Shown: positions 32,681 to 41,217, counted from the stretch's first letter. The stretch: 64,000 nt of DNA from Pseudomonas helmanticensis (GCF_900182985.1 NZ_FXUY01000001.1:1736001-1800000), one strand, 5' to 3'. Numbers and translations are program-made. Notes: generated from the sequence alone by a model not told the origin.

Positions 32681-33556
32681 ATGCGTCAACTGCCCTCCCT
32701 CAACACCCTGCGCGTGTTCGAAGAAGTCGCGCGCCATCGCAGCTTCAGCCAGGCTGCGCTCGGCCTCAACGTCACCCAGGGCGCGGTCAGTCGCCAGATC
32801 AAACAACTCGAAGACTACCTCGGCGTCGCCCTGTTCGTGCGCACGCCCCAAGGCCTGTCGCTGACCGAAGCCGGCAGCAATCTCAAGCCGCATCTTGCTG
32901 AAGCGTTCGACCACATGGAGCGTGCCTTGCAAGCCGTCCGCGTACCGAATCTGCGGCAACGCCTGCGCGTACTTGCACCGCCAACCTGGGCGACGCGCTG
33001 GCTGTCGCCGCACTTGCGCGCGTTCTGCCAGCGCTATCCGGACATCAGTCTCAGCGTGACCAATCAGGCCAGCCACGACAGCCTCGCGGAAATCGATTGC
33101 CACATTCGTTTCGGCCTCGCTGCATCAACGCAATGCGCCAGTCAGTTGCTGGTGATGGAGCGGCACATCGCAGTGGCCAGCCCGGAGCTGTTCAATGGTG
33201 ATCAAGCCCCAGATCTACATGAGTTTGCACTGCTGCACATCCTGCATGACGGCAAGCGCCTGAAGGTCTGGGAGAACTGGCTGGCGGCGATGGGTCGTGA
33301 GGATATCGATGCGGGACAAGGGCTGGAATTCAGCACGCTGGATCAGGTGATTCACACCGCACTGGCCGGTGGCGGACTGGCGGTGATTGACCGGCAGATG
33401 ATCGAGAAGGAATTGGCCAATGGCAGCCTGGTGCCGATCACTCCGATTGAAGTGATCGGGCCTTATGGGTATTGGCTGGATGTGGCGAATGACAAGCGGG
33501 GATTGTCGAAGGTGAAGTTGTTTACTGATTGGTTGAGTCTGGTGAGTAACCCCTGA
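32681..33556 (+). CDS. LysR family regulator, GcvA-like
   Basis: The 291-aa regulator has an N-terminal helix-turn-helix (ARHRSFSQAALGLNVTQGAV, then SRQIKQLEDYLG) and a GcvA-type effector domain (PPTWATRWLSPHL). It is convergent with an MFS gene across a repeat-bearing gap. Its upstream leader has ACAAAAAACAAACC, which resembles the A-rich motif but is 40 bases from the start. Targets may be the MFS and dehydrogenase genes to the right; this rests on position only. Confidence 0.9.
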   Translation: MRQLPSLNTLRVFEEVARHRSFSQAALGLNVTQGAVSRQIKQLEDYLGVALFVRTPQGLSLTEAGSNLKPHLAEAFDHMERALQAVRVPNLRQRLRVLAPPTWATRWLSPHLRAFCQRYPDISLSVTNQASHDSLAEIDCHIRFGLAASTQCASQLLVMERHIAVASPELFNGDQAPDLHEFALLHILHDGKRLKVWENWLAAMGREDIDAGQGLEFSTLDQVIHTALAGGGLAVIDRQMIEKELANGSLVPITPIEVIGPYGYWLDVANDKRGLSKVKLFTDWLSLVSNP

Positions 33557-33559
33557 AAG

Positions 33560-33720
33560 AGTCCCTCACCCTAGCCCTCTCCCGGAGGGAGAGGGAACTG
33601 ACCGAGGTGAATGTGCGAAGTGCGGCGACCTGAAATATCGAGCGGAACTCAAATTTTGAACCCCGCGAAGATCGGCTCCGTTCCCCCTCGCCCCTTGGGG
33701 AGAGGGTTGGGGTGAGGGGG
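33560..33720. repeat. Dispersed inverted repeat element of about 160 bases
   Basis: The left end CCTCACCCTAGCCCTCTCCC and right end GGGAGAGGGTTGGGGTGAGG (after CCCCTCGCCCCTTG) are inverted copies, each with an additional inner hairpin (GGAGGGAGAGGG, CCCCTTGGGGAG). It has the look of a non-coding MITE-like element filling the gap between convergent genes. No open frame in it is supported. Confidence 0.8.
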
Positions 33721-33742
33721 TAGGCCTTTGAAGCCCTACACA

Positions 33743-35107
33743 TCAAATCGGCGTGGCGATTTTGCTTACTGCGATTGCAGGGCCGTCCACCGGACTTTGC
33801 GCCTTGCACGCCTGACTCAGCGTCAGTGCCTTGGTCTCCGGCGCCCACGCCCACGACAGCCACGCGCCAATCGCCAGGATCGCCGCGAGAATGGCCATGG
33901 TCGGACTCAGGCCAATCCCGGCCACACTCACCGGCAACAGGAAGGTACTGACTGCCGAACCGAGGCGGCTCACTGCCGTCGCCAGGCCAATCCCGCTGGC
34001 ACGCACTTCGGTGGGAAAGCTCTCCGCCGGAAACACTCCGACCAGATTGCTCACCGCCGACAGCACCAGCGTGAACACACCGAACACCAGCACCATCAAC
34101 CACGCCGCACTGCCCGGCAACACCGCCAGTAGAAACAGCGCCACCGCGAGAATGATGAACGAGTTGATCAGGAACCCGCGCCGGGTGAATTTGATCGTGC
34201 ACCAGATGCCGATCAGCGCGCCGAGGATCAGCAGCATATTGAGCATCAGTTCAGTGCCGAAGCCTTCGGCCAGGCCCATCTTCTGCAGGATCGAGGGCAG
34301 AAACGTGTAGATCGCAAAATACGGCATCACGATGCACACGAAGAACAGGCAATTGAATGCCGTGCGCTTGCGGTATTCGCGACTGAACAGCACCGCATAG
34401 CCAGAGCGGGTTTCGCTGGAGGGTGTTTCGTCCAGCTCGACGTTGGCGCCCAAGTGCTTTTTGACAATCGCTCGCGCCTCGGCGATGCGCCCCTGATTGA
34501 CCAGCCAGCGAGGCGATTCCGGCGTGCCAATGCGCGCGATCAGGATCAACGCCGCCGGGATTGCCGACGACGCGAGCATCCAGCGCCAGGCATCGTCGCC
34601 AAGACTCAGCATTGCGGTGCCGACGAAGGTTGCAGCGACGTAGCCGAAGGTCCAGATCACACTGAACGAGCCGAGCAGCACGCCGCGATGCTTCTTCGGC
34701 GAGAACTCGGCCAGCATGGCGTGACCGACACTGAAATCTCCGCCCAGACCGATACCGATCAACACCCGACAGAGAAACAGGCCCATGGCTGTTTCGGCAT
34801 AGAACTGCATCACCGAGGCAATGGTGATCAGCACGAAACTGACCAGGAAGATTTTCTGCCGACCGACCTTGTCCGAGATCCAGCCGAAAAACAAACTGCC
34901 GAGAAACAGCCCGATCAACGCCGAGGCGCCAATCAATCCCTGCCAGAACGCATCCAGCTGCATCTGCGGGCTGAGCAAGGTGAACGCGATGCCGATCAGG
35001 CCAAGGATATAGCCGTCGGTGAAGTGCGCGCCGAAGGTCAGGCCGGCGATCTTGAGGTGAAAACGGCCGATGGGCAGGTCATCGATTTTTATGGGTTGAG
35101 CGGACAT
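33743..35107 (-). CDS. MFS transporter, sugar porter/aromatic-acid symporter type
   Basis: The 454-aa protein has 12 membrane helices with clear MFS motifs: GWISDKVGRQKIFL in the first loop, LGGDFSVGHAMLAEFSPKKH with the typical RVLIGIGLGGD start, and PESPRWLVNQGR after TM6, which is shared by sugar porters and aromatic-acid symporters. The start at 35107 follows TTGGAG. A perfect AATAACAACAA lies next to the ribosome binding site. It is upstream of nothing else in its strand direction and is separated by a REPIN from the dehydrogenase operon, so its cargo is unknown. Confidence 0.87.
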   Translation of the reverse strand: MSAQPIKIDDLPIGRFHLKIAGLTFGAHFTDGYILGLIGIAFTLLSPQMQLDAFWQGLIGASALIGLFLGSLFFGWISDKVGRQKIFLVSFVLITIASVMQFYAETAMGLFLCRVLIGIGLGGDFSVGHAMLAEFSPKKHRGVLLGSFSVIWTFGYVAATFVGTAMLSLGDDAWRWMLASSAIPAALILIARIGTPESPRWLVNQGRIAEARAIVKKHLGANVELDETPSSETRSGYAVLFSREYRKRTAFNCLFFVCIVMPYFAIYTFLPSILQKMGLAEGFGTELMLNMLLILGALIGIWCTIKFTRRGFLINSFIILAVALFLLAVLPGSAAWLMVLVFGVFTLVLSAVSNLVGVFPAESFPTEVRASGIGLATAVSRLGSAVSTFLLPVSVAGIGLSPTMAILAAILAIGAWLSWAWAPETKALTLSQACKAQSPVDGPAIAVSKIATPI

Positions 35108-35119
35108 GTTCGTCTCCAA

Positions 35120-35130
35120 TTGTTGTTATT
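35120..35130 (-). promoter_or_regulatory. Hfq/Crc AAnAAnAA motif before the MFS gene
   Basis: On the minus strand AATAACAACAA gives three perfect AAn repeats plus AA, ends 12 bases before the ATG and overlaps the ribosome binding site TTGGAG. It is the best match of this kind in the window. Confidence 0.72.
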
Positions 35131-35165
35131 GACGGAGAAACCGATTGCTCTTGCTTTGGCTTTAT

Positions 35166-35254
35166 GTGGGAGCGAGCCTGCTCGCGAAGGCTGAGTGTCA
35201 GTTCATATAAGCGTTGACTGATACACCTCATTCGCGAGCAAGCCCGCTCCCGCA
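35166..35254. repeat. REP doublet (REPIN)
   Basis: GTGGGAGCGAGCCTGCTCGC and inverted GCGAGCAAGCCCGCTCC enclose a centre with GTGTCAG...CTGATACAC-like symmetry, as at 30067 and 53122. Confidence 0.9.
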
Positions 35255-35274
35255 AAGGGGATCTTCGCTGAGGG

Positions 35275-36708
35275 TCAGAGACCGCCCATCAACAGGTACT
35301 TGATCTCCAGATAGTCATCCAGACCGTACTTCGACCCTTCGCGCCCGAGGCCCGATTCCTTGATCCCGCCGAACGGCGCCACTTCGGTCGAGATGATCCC
35401 TTCGTTGATCCCGACCATGCCTGCCTCCAGACCTTCGGCCATGCGCCAGACCCGGCCGATATCGCGGCTGTAGAAGTACGCCGACAAACCGAATGGCGTG
35501 TCATTGGCCCGTGCCAGCACTTCGGCCTCGTCCTTGAAACGAAAGCATGCTGCCACCGGGCCGAAGGTTTCGTCTTGGGCGATGAGCATGTCGCCGCTGA
35601 CCTCAGTCAGAATGGTCGGCTCGTAGAACGTACCGCCGAGCGCGTGACGACGGCCGCCGCACAACAGCGTGGCGCCCTTCTCCAATGCATCGCCGACATG
35701 CCTTTCGACTTTGGCCAGCGCCGCCGCATTGATCAACGGGCCTTGCTCGGTTTCTCCCTCCAGCGCACTGCCGACGCGCATCGCTGCGACTGCTTCGGCG
35801 AGCTTGCCGGTGAAGGCTTCATAGACGCCATCCTGGATAAAGAAGCGATTCACGCACACGCACGTCTGCCCGGTGTTACGGAATTTCGAGGCCATTGCGC
35901 CTTTGACTGCCGCGTCCAGATCGGCGTCGTCGAAGACAATGAACGGCGCGTTGCCGCCCAGTTCCAGCGAGACTTTTTTCAGCGTGTCGGCCGCCTGGCG
36001 CATAAGCAATTTGCCGGTACGGGTCGAGCCGGTGAAAGACAATTTGCGCACGACGCTCGACGCTTGCAGCGCACCGCCAATCGCCACGGCATCGCCGGAA
36101 ACGACGTTGAATACGCCCGCCGGAATACCCGCCTGCTCGGCCAGCACCGCCAAGGCGAAGGCCGACAACGGCGTCTCTTCAGACGGCTTGAGAATCATTG
36201 TGCAACCGGCCGCCAAGGCTGGACCGACCTTGCGAGTGACCATGGCCAGCGGGAAGTTCCACGGTGTAATCGCGGCGACCACACCGATGGCTTCCTTGAC
36301 CACAATGATCCGCGCATCCGCCTTGTGGCTCGGGATTACATCACCGTAGGCGCGCTTGGCTTCCTCGCCAAACCATTCGAGGAAACTCGCCGCGTAGACC
36401 ACTTCGCCCATCGCCTCGGCCAACGGTTTACCCTGCTCGCGACTGAGCAAGGTGGCCAGATCCCTTTGGTTGGCGAGCAGCAAATCGCTCCAGCGCTTGA
36501 GACGCTGGCTGCGTTCCTTCGCGGTCAATTTGCGCCATGCCGGCAGTGCGCGGTTAGCGGCGTCGATGGCCAAGCCGGTTTCTTCAGCACCAGCCTTTTG
36601 CACCTCGGCGATCAGCTCATTATTGGCCGGGTTGCGCACCGCATAGGTCACGCCGCCCTTGCCCCACTGGCCGTCGATGAAGTTGCCGTGACGGATCAAA
36701 TCGCTCAT
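35275..36708 (-). CDS. NAD(P)-dependent succinate-semialdehyde dehydrogenase-type aldehyde dehydrogenase (GabD-like)
   Basis: The 477-aa enzyme carries ITPWNFPLAMVTRK at the cofactor site, VSLELGGNAPF with the catalytic base, and the nucleophile in FRNTGQTCVCVNRF, with the double cysteine typical of GabD-type enzymes. GabD oxidises succinate semialdehyde, but related enzymes serve other semialdehydes. Its ATG overlaps the stop of the upstream aldo/keto reductase by 4 bases, and a formaldehyde-activating-enzyme homologue precedes that, so it is the last gene of a three-gene operon. A second, Sad-type, succinate-semialdehyde dehydrogenase lies at 12700, so this one probably has a different job. 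Confidence 0.87.
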   Translation of the reverse strand: MSDLIRHGNFIDGQWGKGGVTYAVRNPANNELIAEVQKAGAEETGLAIDAANRALPAWRKLTAKERSQRLKRWSDLLLANQRDLATLLSREQGKPLAEAMGEVVYAASFLEWFGEEAKRAYGDVIPSHKADARIIVVKEAIGVVAAITPWNFPLAMVTRKVGPALAAGCTMILKPSEETPLSAFALAVLAEQAGIPAGVFNVVSGDAVAIGGALQASSVVRKLSFTGSTRTGKLLMRQAADTLKKVSLELGGNAPFIVFDDADLDAAVKGAMASKFRNTGQTCVCVNRFFIQDGVYEAFTGKLAEAVAAMRVGSALEGETEQGPLINAAALAKVERHVGDALEKGATLLCGGRRHALGGTFYEPTILTEVSGDMLIAQDETFGPVAACFRFKDEAEVLARANDTPFGLSAYFYSRDIGRVWRMAEGLEAGMVGINEGIISTEVAPFGGIKESGLGREGSKYGLDDYLEIKYLLMGGL

Positions 36709-37739
36709 GCCACTGCCCCTTGCAGAGTGAAACGCTCCAGCCCCGGACGGGCCGAACGCAGAATGCGTTTACCAGCGGTGTAGTCGTTGATCACGTCGCA
36801 CGGGGTGTAATTGCGCTCCAGCTCGTGCAACTCGTCAGCATCGAGCCTGGTTTCAAGTGCGGCCAGCGCACTGTCGAATTGCGCCGTGGTGTCGGCGCCG
36901 ACCAGCATGCAATCGACACCCGGATGATTGGCCACCCACGCCTGCGCGATCTGCGCATTCGATACGCCGCGAGCACGGGCCACGCGCTGCACCGAATGCG
37001 CGATCTCGAACGAGGCTTCGTCGCTGTACATCTGCTGGGTGAAAAAGTCAGTCTGGTTACGGGTCGATTGCACGTCACCGGTCAACAGACCGCGCGCCAA
37101 AGGACTGAACACCGAGACACCGATGCCCTGATCGCGGCAGAACGGAATCATTTCGCGCTCTTCTTCGCGGTAGGCGCAGTTCAGTTGCAGCTGCATGTTG
37201 ATCGGCTTGACCCAACCGTTGCGCTCGCAGGCCATGAGGATCTTCGCCAGTTGCCCGGTCAGCATCGTCGACACACCGATGTAGCGGGCTTTACCGCAAC
37301 GCACGATGTCGTTCAGCGCGCCCATGGTCTCTTCGACCGGGGTGTTCACGTCGAAATAATGCAGCATGAACACGTCGACGTAATCCATGTCCAGACGCTT
37401 CAGCGAGGCGTCGATGCTGTCCATGATGTGCTTGCGCGAATGGCCGCTGGCGTTAATGCCGCTACGGGTGCCGTAACCGACCTTGGTGGTGATGACCAGA
37501 TCTTCGCGACGGGCCAGGCGCTTGACGATGCGCCCGACCACTTCTTCGCCGACACCGGCGGAATAGAAATCCGCCAGGTCGATGAAATTGACGCCGTTGG
37601 CCAATGCGTGCGCGACAATCGGCTCGCTCTGTTTTTCATTGAAGATCCACGGTTTCCAGTCTGGCGTGCCCATGTTCATGGTGCCCAGGCATAGACGCGA
37701 AACTTGCAGGCCGGAGTTGCCCAAACGAATATATTGCAT
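36705..37739 (-). CDS. Aldo/keto reductase
   Basis: The 344-aa protein is a TIM-barrel aldo/keto reductase. It starts MQYIRLGNSGLQVSRLCLGT and shows the catalytic Asp-Tyr pair in NFIDLADFYSAG, a Lys in VITTKVGYGTR and a His in the YVDVFMLHYFD strand. It would interconvert a sugar, ketone or aldehyde with NADPH. The start at 37739 gives the family N-terminus. It sits 10 bases after the Fae homologue and is translationally coupled to the dehydrogenase downstream. Family relatives include YajO-type and L-glyceraldehyde reductases. Confidence 0.9.
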   Translation of the reverse strand: MQYIRLGNSGLQVSRLCLGTMNMGTPDWKPWIFNEKQSEPIVAHALANGVNFIDLADFYSAGVGEEVVGRIVKRLARREDLVITTKVGYGTRSGINASGHSRKHIMDSIDASLKRLDMDYVDVFMLHYFDVNTPVEETMGALNDIVRCGKARYIGVSTMLTGQLAKILMACERNGWVKPINMQLQLNCAYREEEREMIPFCRDQGIGVSVFSPLARGLLTGDVQSTRNQTDFFTQQMYSDEASFEIAHSVQRVARARGVSNAQIAQAWVANHPGVDCMLVGADTTAQFDSALAALETRLDADELHELERNYTPCDVINDYTAGKRILRSARPGLERFTLQGAVA

Positions 37740-37749
37740 GGCGCGGACC

Positions 37750-38262
37750 TCAGGCTTTTGGCGTGTAGAAAGGGTTGCTGATGTGCGCCACGACATCTTT
37801 CAGTTGCGCGATTTGCGGCTTGCCGGTCAGCGCCGCGCGGATCGCAGTGCGGCAGGCGTTGTAGTTGTTCTGGTACACCGCATCGAGGTCGTCGCAGGCC
37901 GGGTTGACCCAGTTGGCGGTGACGATCGCCCACTCGTCCTCGGCTTCCGGCGGCAAGGTGCCGTCGAGCAACGCTTCGAGTACCGCTTTGGCGATTCCGG
38001 CTTGCGAGGCGCCCCACGTGGCATTGCCGTGCAGGTCGCTGTTGATCGCGGCTTTGTTCACATACAGGGTCATCGGCTTGACCGGAATGTTTGGCTGCGC
38101 GATCACCATGAACGGGCAATGACCCTGGCTTGGCGACGCCAGGCTGTTGGCGAACGCCTGCCCGGCCGGGCCGTTGCGCGGGCCGATGAGGATGTTGATG
38201 TGTGCGGCGTTCACGCCCGGGCCTTCGAAACCTTCACCGATGTACAGGTCGAGTTCTTTCAT
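37750..38262 (-). CDS. Formaldehyde-activating enzyme (Fae) homologue
   Basis: The 170-aa product aligns along its length with Fae, which condenses formaldehyde with tetrahydromethanopterin in methylotrophs. The catalytic His is present as His21 in NAAHINILIGPR, followed by IAQPNIPVKPMTLYVNK in place of the Fae IAPNLPCKP segment. Pseudomonads are not known to make tetrahydromethanopterin, so this is probably a Fae-like protein with another carbonyl or pterin partner. It is the first gene of an operon with an aldo/keto reductase and a GabD-like dehydrogenase. A dyad in the upstream 300 bases may be its operator. Confidence 0.85.
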   Translation of the reverse strand: MKELDLYIGEGFEGPGVNAAHINILIGPRNGPAGQAFANSLASPSQGHCPFMVIAQPNIPVKPMTLYVNKAAINSDLHGNATWGASQAGIAKAVLEALLDGTLPPEAEDEWAIVTANWVNPACDDLDAVYQNNYNACRTAIRAALTGKPQIAQLKDVVAHISNPFYTPKA

Positions 38263-38468
38263 CAGTCATTACTCTCTTGCGATACGAGGGATGTTCGATA
38301 GCTCACGCCGGCCGGATGGCGAGCGCGGTCAATAACGGGCGTGGGGAAATGCGGCGGGACAAATGCGACATGGCTGCAAACGCTCTCTGGTTGTTATTGA
38401 TGAGCTGTGTTTGCGATTTTTTAACACCGGGTAATGAGCCGGCCGTAACCATTAAAAATCATGGGGCA

Positions 38469-38483
38469 ATGACTTTTAGTCAT
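38469..38483. promoter_or_regulatory. Perfect dyad ATGACT-N3-AGTCAT
   Basis: A 6-bp perfect inverted repeat lies in the 297-base gap between the divergent-tail of the Fae operon and the NDH-2 gene, about 200 bases before the Fae start and just outside the NDH-2 terminator. The rest of the gap (38263-38468) shows no gene or clear promoter. Confidence 0.3.
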
Positions 38484-38512
38484 AGCCCTGTCGTGCAGGA
38501 ATCAGTGCAGGC

Positions 38513-38541
38513 AAAAAAAATCCCGCTCAGTGAGCGGGATT
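38513..38541 (-). terminator. Rho-independent terminator of the NDH-2 gene
   Basis: ATCCCGCTCA and TGAGCGGGAT pair perfectly. On the minus strand the hairpin is followed by a run of eight T, 20 bases after the NDH-2 stop codon. Confidence 0.9.
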
Positions 38542-38559
38542 TGTTGGTCAAGGCTTTCG

Positions 38560-39765
38560 TTACGCGACCACAGGAATCATCGGGTCAGCCGCCGCCAGCG
38601 CACTCACGCGATCAGCCGCTGGCGGATAAATCCACTGGGTGTTGATCTGGGTCTTCAGGGTTTTACCTTCCTGCTTGACCAGTTTCACTTGGCGATCCCA
38701 GCCTTCGGTGTAAACCGCGCCCCATGCGCCAAGGTCCAGGCAGGTCACGTATTTCGGCTGGCTGTACGGCGTCGGATCGATGCCGAGAAGCTGCGCCGCG
38801 ACGTTGTTACCGGCGTGACGGCCCAGCGAAATAGCGTGCTGGCAGGTCATCAGCGCGTAGTTGCCGATGTCGTCGGTGGCGGCGTAGGCCACGTCGCCGG
38901 TGGCAAAGATGTCGTCCTGGCCGATGACCTTCAGGTGCGCGTCGACGTGCAGTCGTCCCTGTTTGTCGCGCTCGGCCGGGATCTGCTCGGTCAGCGAGCT
39001 GGCGCGCACGCCGGTGGTCCAGACCACAGTTTTCGCTTCGATGTGTTGCCCGTCCGACAGCGTCACGCCGTCAGCATCGACCGATTGCACCGACACACCC
39101 AAACGCCATTCAACGCCCAGTTCTGCGCTGGCCTCGATGATCGACTGGCTGATCTCTTCGCCCATCGAAGCGCCGATCTTCTGCCCGCGATCTACGACGA
39201 TCACTTTGATGTCGACCTGCTCGCCAAGAATTTCGCGCAGACGCCCGGGCATTTCAGTCGCCGTTTCAATGCCGGTGAAACCGCCACCGGCGACTACCAC
39301 GGTATTGCGTGCCTGGCTGTCAGGCAGATTCGCGAGGGATTTCAGATGCGTCTCCAGACGGATCGCCGCCTCGATCTGATCAACGTCGAAAGCGTGTTGC
39401 GCAACGCCCGGGGTGGCGGATTGGGCCAGACCGCTGCCGCTGGCCAACACCAGTTTGTCGAAGTGCAACACCTGCTGCACGCCTGTCGCATCGCGATAAC
39501 CGACGGTTTTAGCGGCGACATCGATCGTTTCGGCGGCACCCTTGATGAAGTGAACGCCGACTGCTTCGAACAGTTCCGCCAGCGGTGCCGCGAGTTGATG
39601 GGCGTTCGGTTCGTAGAAACGCGGACGCACGCGCAGCTCTGCCTGCGGTGCCAGAACGCTGATTTCGACGTCGTCGCGACCGTGCAGATCAACCAGGCGT
39701 GTCGCACTCAATGCTGACCACATACCGCCAAAACCTGCGCCGATCACCAGAATCTGCTGCTTCAT
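38560..39765 (-). CDS. NAD(P)/FAD-dependent oxidoreductase, NDH-2-like
   Basis: The 401-aa flavoprotein starts MKQQILVIGAGFGGMWSALS (FAD motif), has a second dinucleotide motif GGGFTGIETATEM near residue 170 and a FAD-contact segment IFATGDVAYAATDD near residue 290, as in type II NADH dehydrogenases and related quinone oxidoreductases. It lacks an obvious C-terminal membrane anchor. The start at 39765 follows CTGGAGAC at good spacing. It is divergent from an Rrf2 regulator, which probably controls it in response to redox or NO; the electron acceptor is unproven. Confidence 0.87.
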   Translation of the reverse strand: MKQQILVIGAGFGGMWSALSATRLVDLHGRDDVEISVLAPQAELRVRPRFYEPNAHQLAAPLAELFEAVGVHFIKGAAETIDVAAKTVGYRDATGVQQVLHFDKLVLASGSGLAQSATPGVAQHAFDVDQIEAAIRLETHLKSLANLPDSQARNTVVVAGGGFTGIETATEMPGRLREILGEQVDIKVIVVDRGQKIGASMGEEISQSIIEASAELGVEWRLGVSVQSVDADGVTLSDGQHIEAKTVVWTTGVRASSLTEQIPAERDKQGRLHVDAHLKVIGQDDIFATGDVAYAATDDIGNYALMTCQHAISLGRHAGNNVAAQLLGIDPTPYSQPKYVTCLDLGAWGAVYTEGWDRQVKLVKQEGKTLKTQINTQWIYPPAADRVSALAAADPMIPVVA

Positions 39766-39850
39766 TGTGTGTCTCCAGAAAAGCCGAACCGTGGAAAGAG
39801 GTGTCACGAAATTTGCCGGAGGCTTGTTGCTGCCCTTCCGATAGCGCCGA

Positions 39851-40053
39851 CTGTATTGGTCGGACATACAGCCGACAAGTCAGATTATTCGATAGGTTTT
39901 ATCTAAAATAACGATACTTTTAAAATTGAACACGGCAAATTTTACCGCTTATTTGTTGGGTTAAAGCCCGAAAACACCGGGATTCGGTCCCGCACAGGAG
40001 ATTGTCGAGGGTCGCTCAGGATGATAGTATTTACGACAAATCAAGTCGGACTT
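39851..40053. promoter_or_regulatory. Divergent promoter region with dyads (NDH-2/Rrf2)
   Basis: The 292-base gap holds CTGTAT-N9-ATACAG (39851-39871) and AAGTC-G-GACTT (40043-40053, 4 bases before the Rrf2 start). The middle part is AT-rich (GATAGGTTTTATCTAAAATAACG, positions 39890-39912). These are plausible operators for the Rrf2 protein, but no consensus match was proven. Confidence 0.4.
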
Positions 40054-40057
40054 ATCT

Positions 40058-40606
40058 ATGTCTCTTTACAGTGCAGGTGTCGAATACGGCATACATTGCC
40101 TGGCCTTTCTGGTAGGCAACGGCGGCGACAGTCGCGAGGCCAGCGTGCGCGATCTCGCCGAATTGCAGGGCGTACCGGTGGAATACCTGGCGAAGATCTT
40201 CACCAAACTGGCCAAAGGCAAACTGGTGGTCGCCAGTGAAGGCGTGCGCGGCGGCTTCAGCCTGGCGCGACCGGCAGACGAAATCACCCTGCTCGACATC
40301 GTCAATGCCATCGACGGGCGCAAGAATATTTTCGAATGCCGCGATATTCGTGGGCGTTGCGCCCTGTTTGAGGGTAATCCGCCGGAATGGGCCATTGAGG
40401 GCACCTGCTCGATCCACGGCGCGATGATGACTGCGCAAAAACGCATGGAAGAAGCCCTCGCGCAACAGACCATCCTCGACATCGCCAGAAAGGTTGGCCG
40501 CAAGGCGCCGGCGGAGTTTGGCCAGCAAGTGGAAGACTGGATTCAGGAGCGCCGCGAGAAAAAGGGCAACGTCGGCAGCATCCCTTTAACCGACATCACC
40601 GACTGA
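40058..40606 (+). CDS. Rrf2 family transcriptional regulator
   Basis: The 182-aa protein has a winged helix-turn-helix (VRDLAELQGVPVEYLAKIFT, residues 30-49, and wing SEGVRGGFSLARP) and three cysteines, Cys94, Cys101 and Cys117, in the pattern used by IscR and NsrR for an iron-sulfur cluster. It probably senses redox stress, NO or cluster status. It is divergent from the NDH-2-like gene. An unusually long C-terminal tail of about 35 residues (DWIQERREKKGN) follows the sensor part. A strong bidirectional terminator ends the transcript. Confidence 0.9.
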   Translation: MSLYSAGVEYGIHCLAFLVGNGGDSREASVRDLAELQGVPVEYLAKIFTKLAKGKLVVASEGVRGGFSLARPADEITLLDIVNAIDGRKNIFECRDIRGRCALFEGNPPEWAIEGTCSIHGAMMTAQKRMEEALAQQTILDIARKVGRKAPAEFGQQVEDWIQERREKKGNVGSIPLTDITD

Positions 40607-40625
40607 ACCTCGCCGAACCTGCAAG

Positions 40626-40668
40626 CAAAAAAAAGCAGAAACCGTTGATCCGGTTTCTGCTTTTTTTG
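40626..40668. terminator. Bidirectional rho-independent terminator
   Basis: AAGCAGAAACCG and CGGTTTCTGCTT form a perfect 12-bp stem with a short loop, with A and T runs on both sides. It separates the convergent Rrf2 and lipoprotein genes. Confidence 0.93.
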
Positions 40669-40697
40669 CACCTGATTGTTATCCGCCGATGCGATCG

Positions 40698-41033
40698 TTA
40701 CAGGCAGTCCCGCACCGATTTGCGCAACGAGCCGGACTTCGCCCACGGTGGCCCCTGATACAACGAAACCCGGCTGCCATTCTTGTATTTGACGACATCG
40801 AGAATTTCATCAGCGGTGATGATGCTCGGCGCAGTGATGCGGTAACCGTTGGAGATCGACGTCTGCGTGGTCTTCGCAACGTCCTGCTGCCACAACGGTA
40901 ATACACACGCGGCATAATCCTTGGGTGCCTTGTCACTGGTCTTGCTGACATTCGGCTCACCCGGTACCAGCGATGCCGGCAACGAACAACCTGCCAACAT
41001 GGCCAACGCCAAACTCCCGATCCAAATCCGCAT
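40698..41033 (-). CDS. Small lipoprotein of unknown function
   Basis: The 111-aa product starts MRIWIGSLALAMLAGCSLPA, a lipoprotein signal peptide with lipobox LAGC (Cys16). The mature part has two further cysteines (YAACVLP and near the end VRDCL) that could form a disulfide, and a PLWQQDVAKTTQTSISNGYR segment. It should sit in the periplasm, anchored to the inner or outer membrane. The start at 41033 is chosen for the signal peptide; a longer frame is not needed. I do not recognise the family. Confidence 0.8.
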   Translation of the reverse strand: MRIWIGSLALAMLAGCSLPASLVPGEPNVSKTSDKAPKDYAACVLPLWQQDVAKTTQTSISNGYRITAPSIITADEILDVVKYKNGSRVSLYQGPPWAKSGSLRKSVRDCL

Positions 41034-41217
41034 GCTGTTGCCCTGTTCTGAAAAAAAGCGAATGTACCGTTTAACTGTGTGGACATCCATCGCGGCAACA
41101 CGCTTCGGGGGAAGTTTGGACAATTTTTCACATCCACCGAGCCCGGCGACGGACGAGACCTGCGACCGCTGAAAAATGCGACTACTCTGTTTTACCGAGA
41201 ATGTTCCGGAGGTGATC

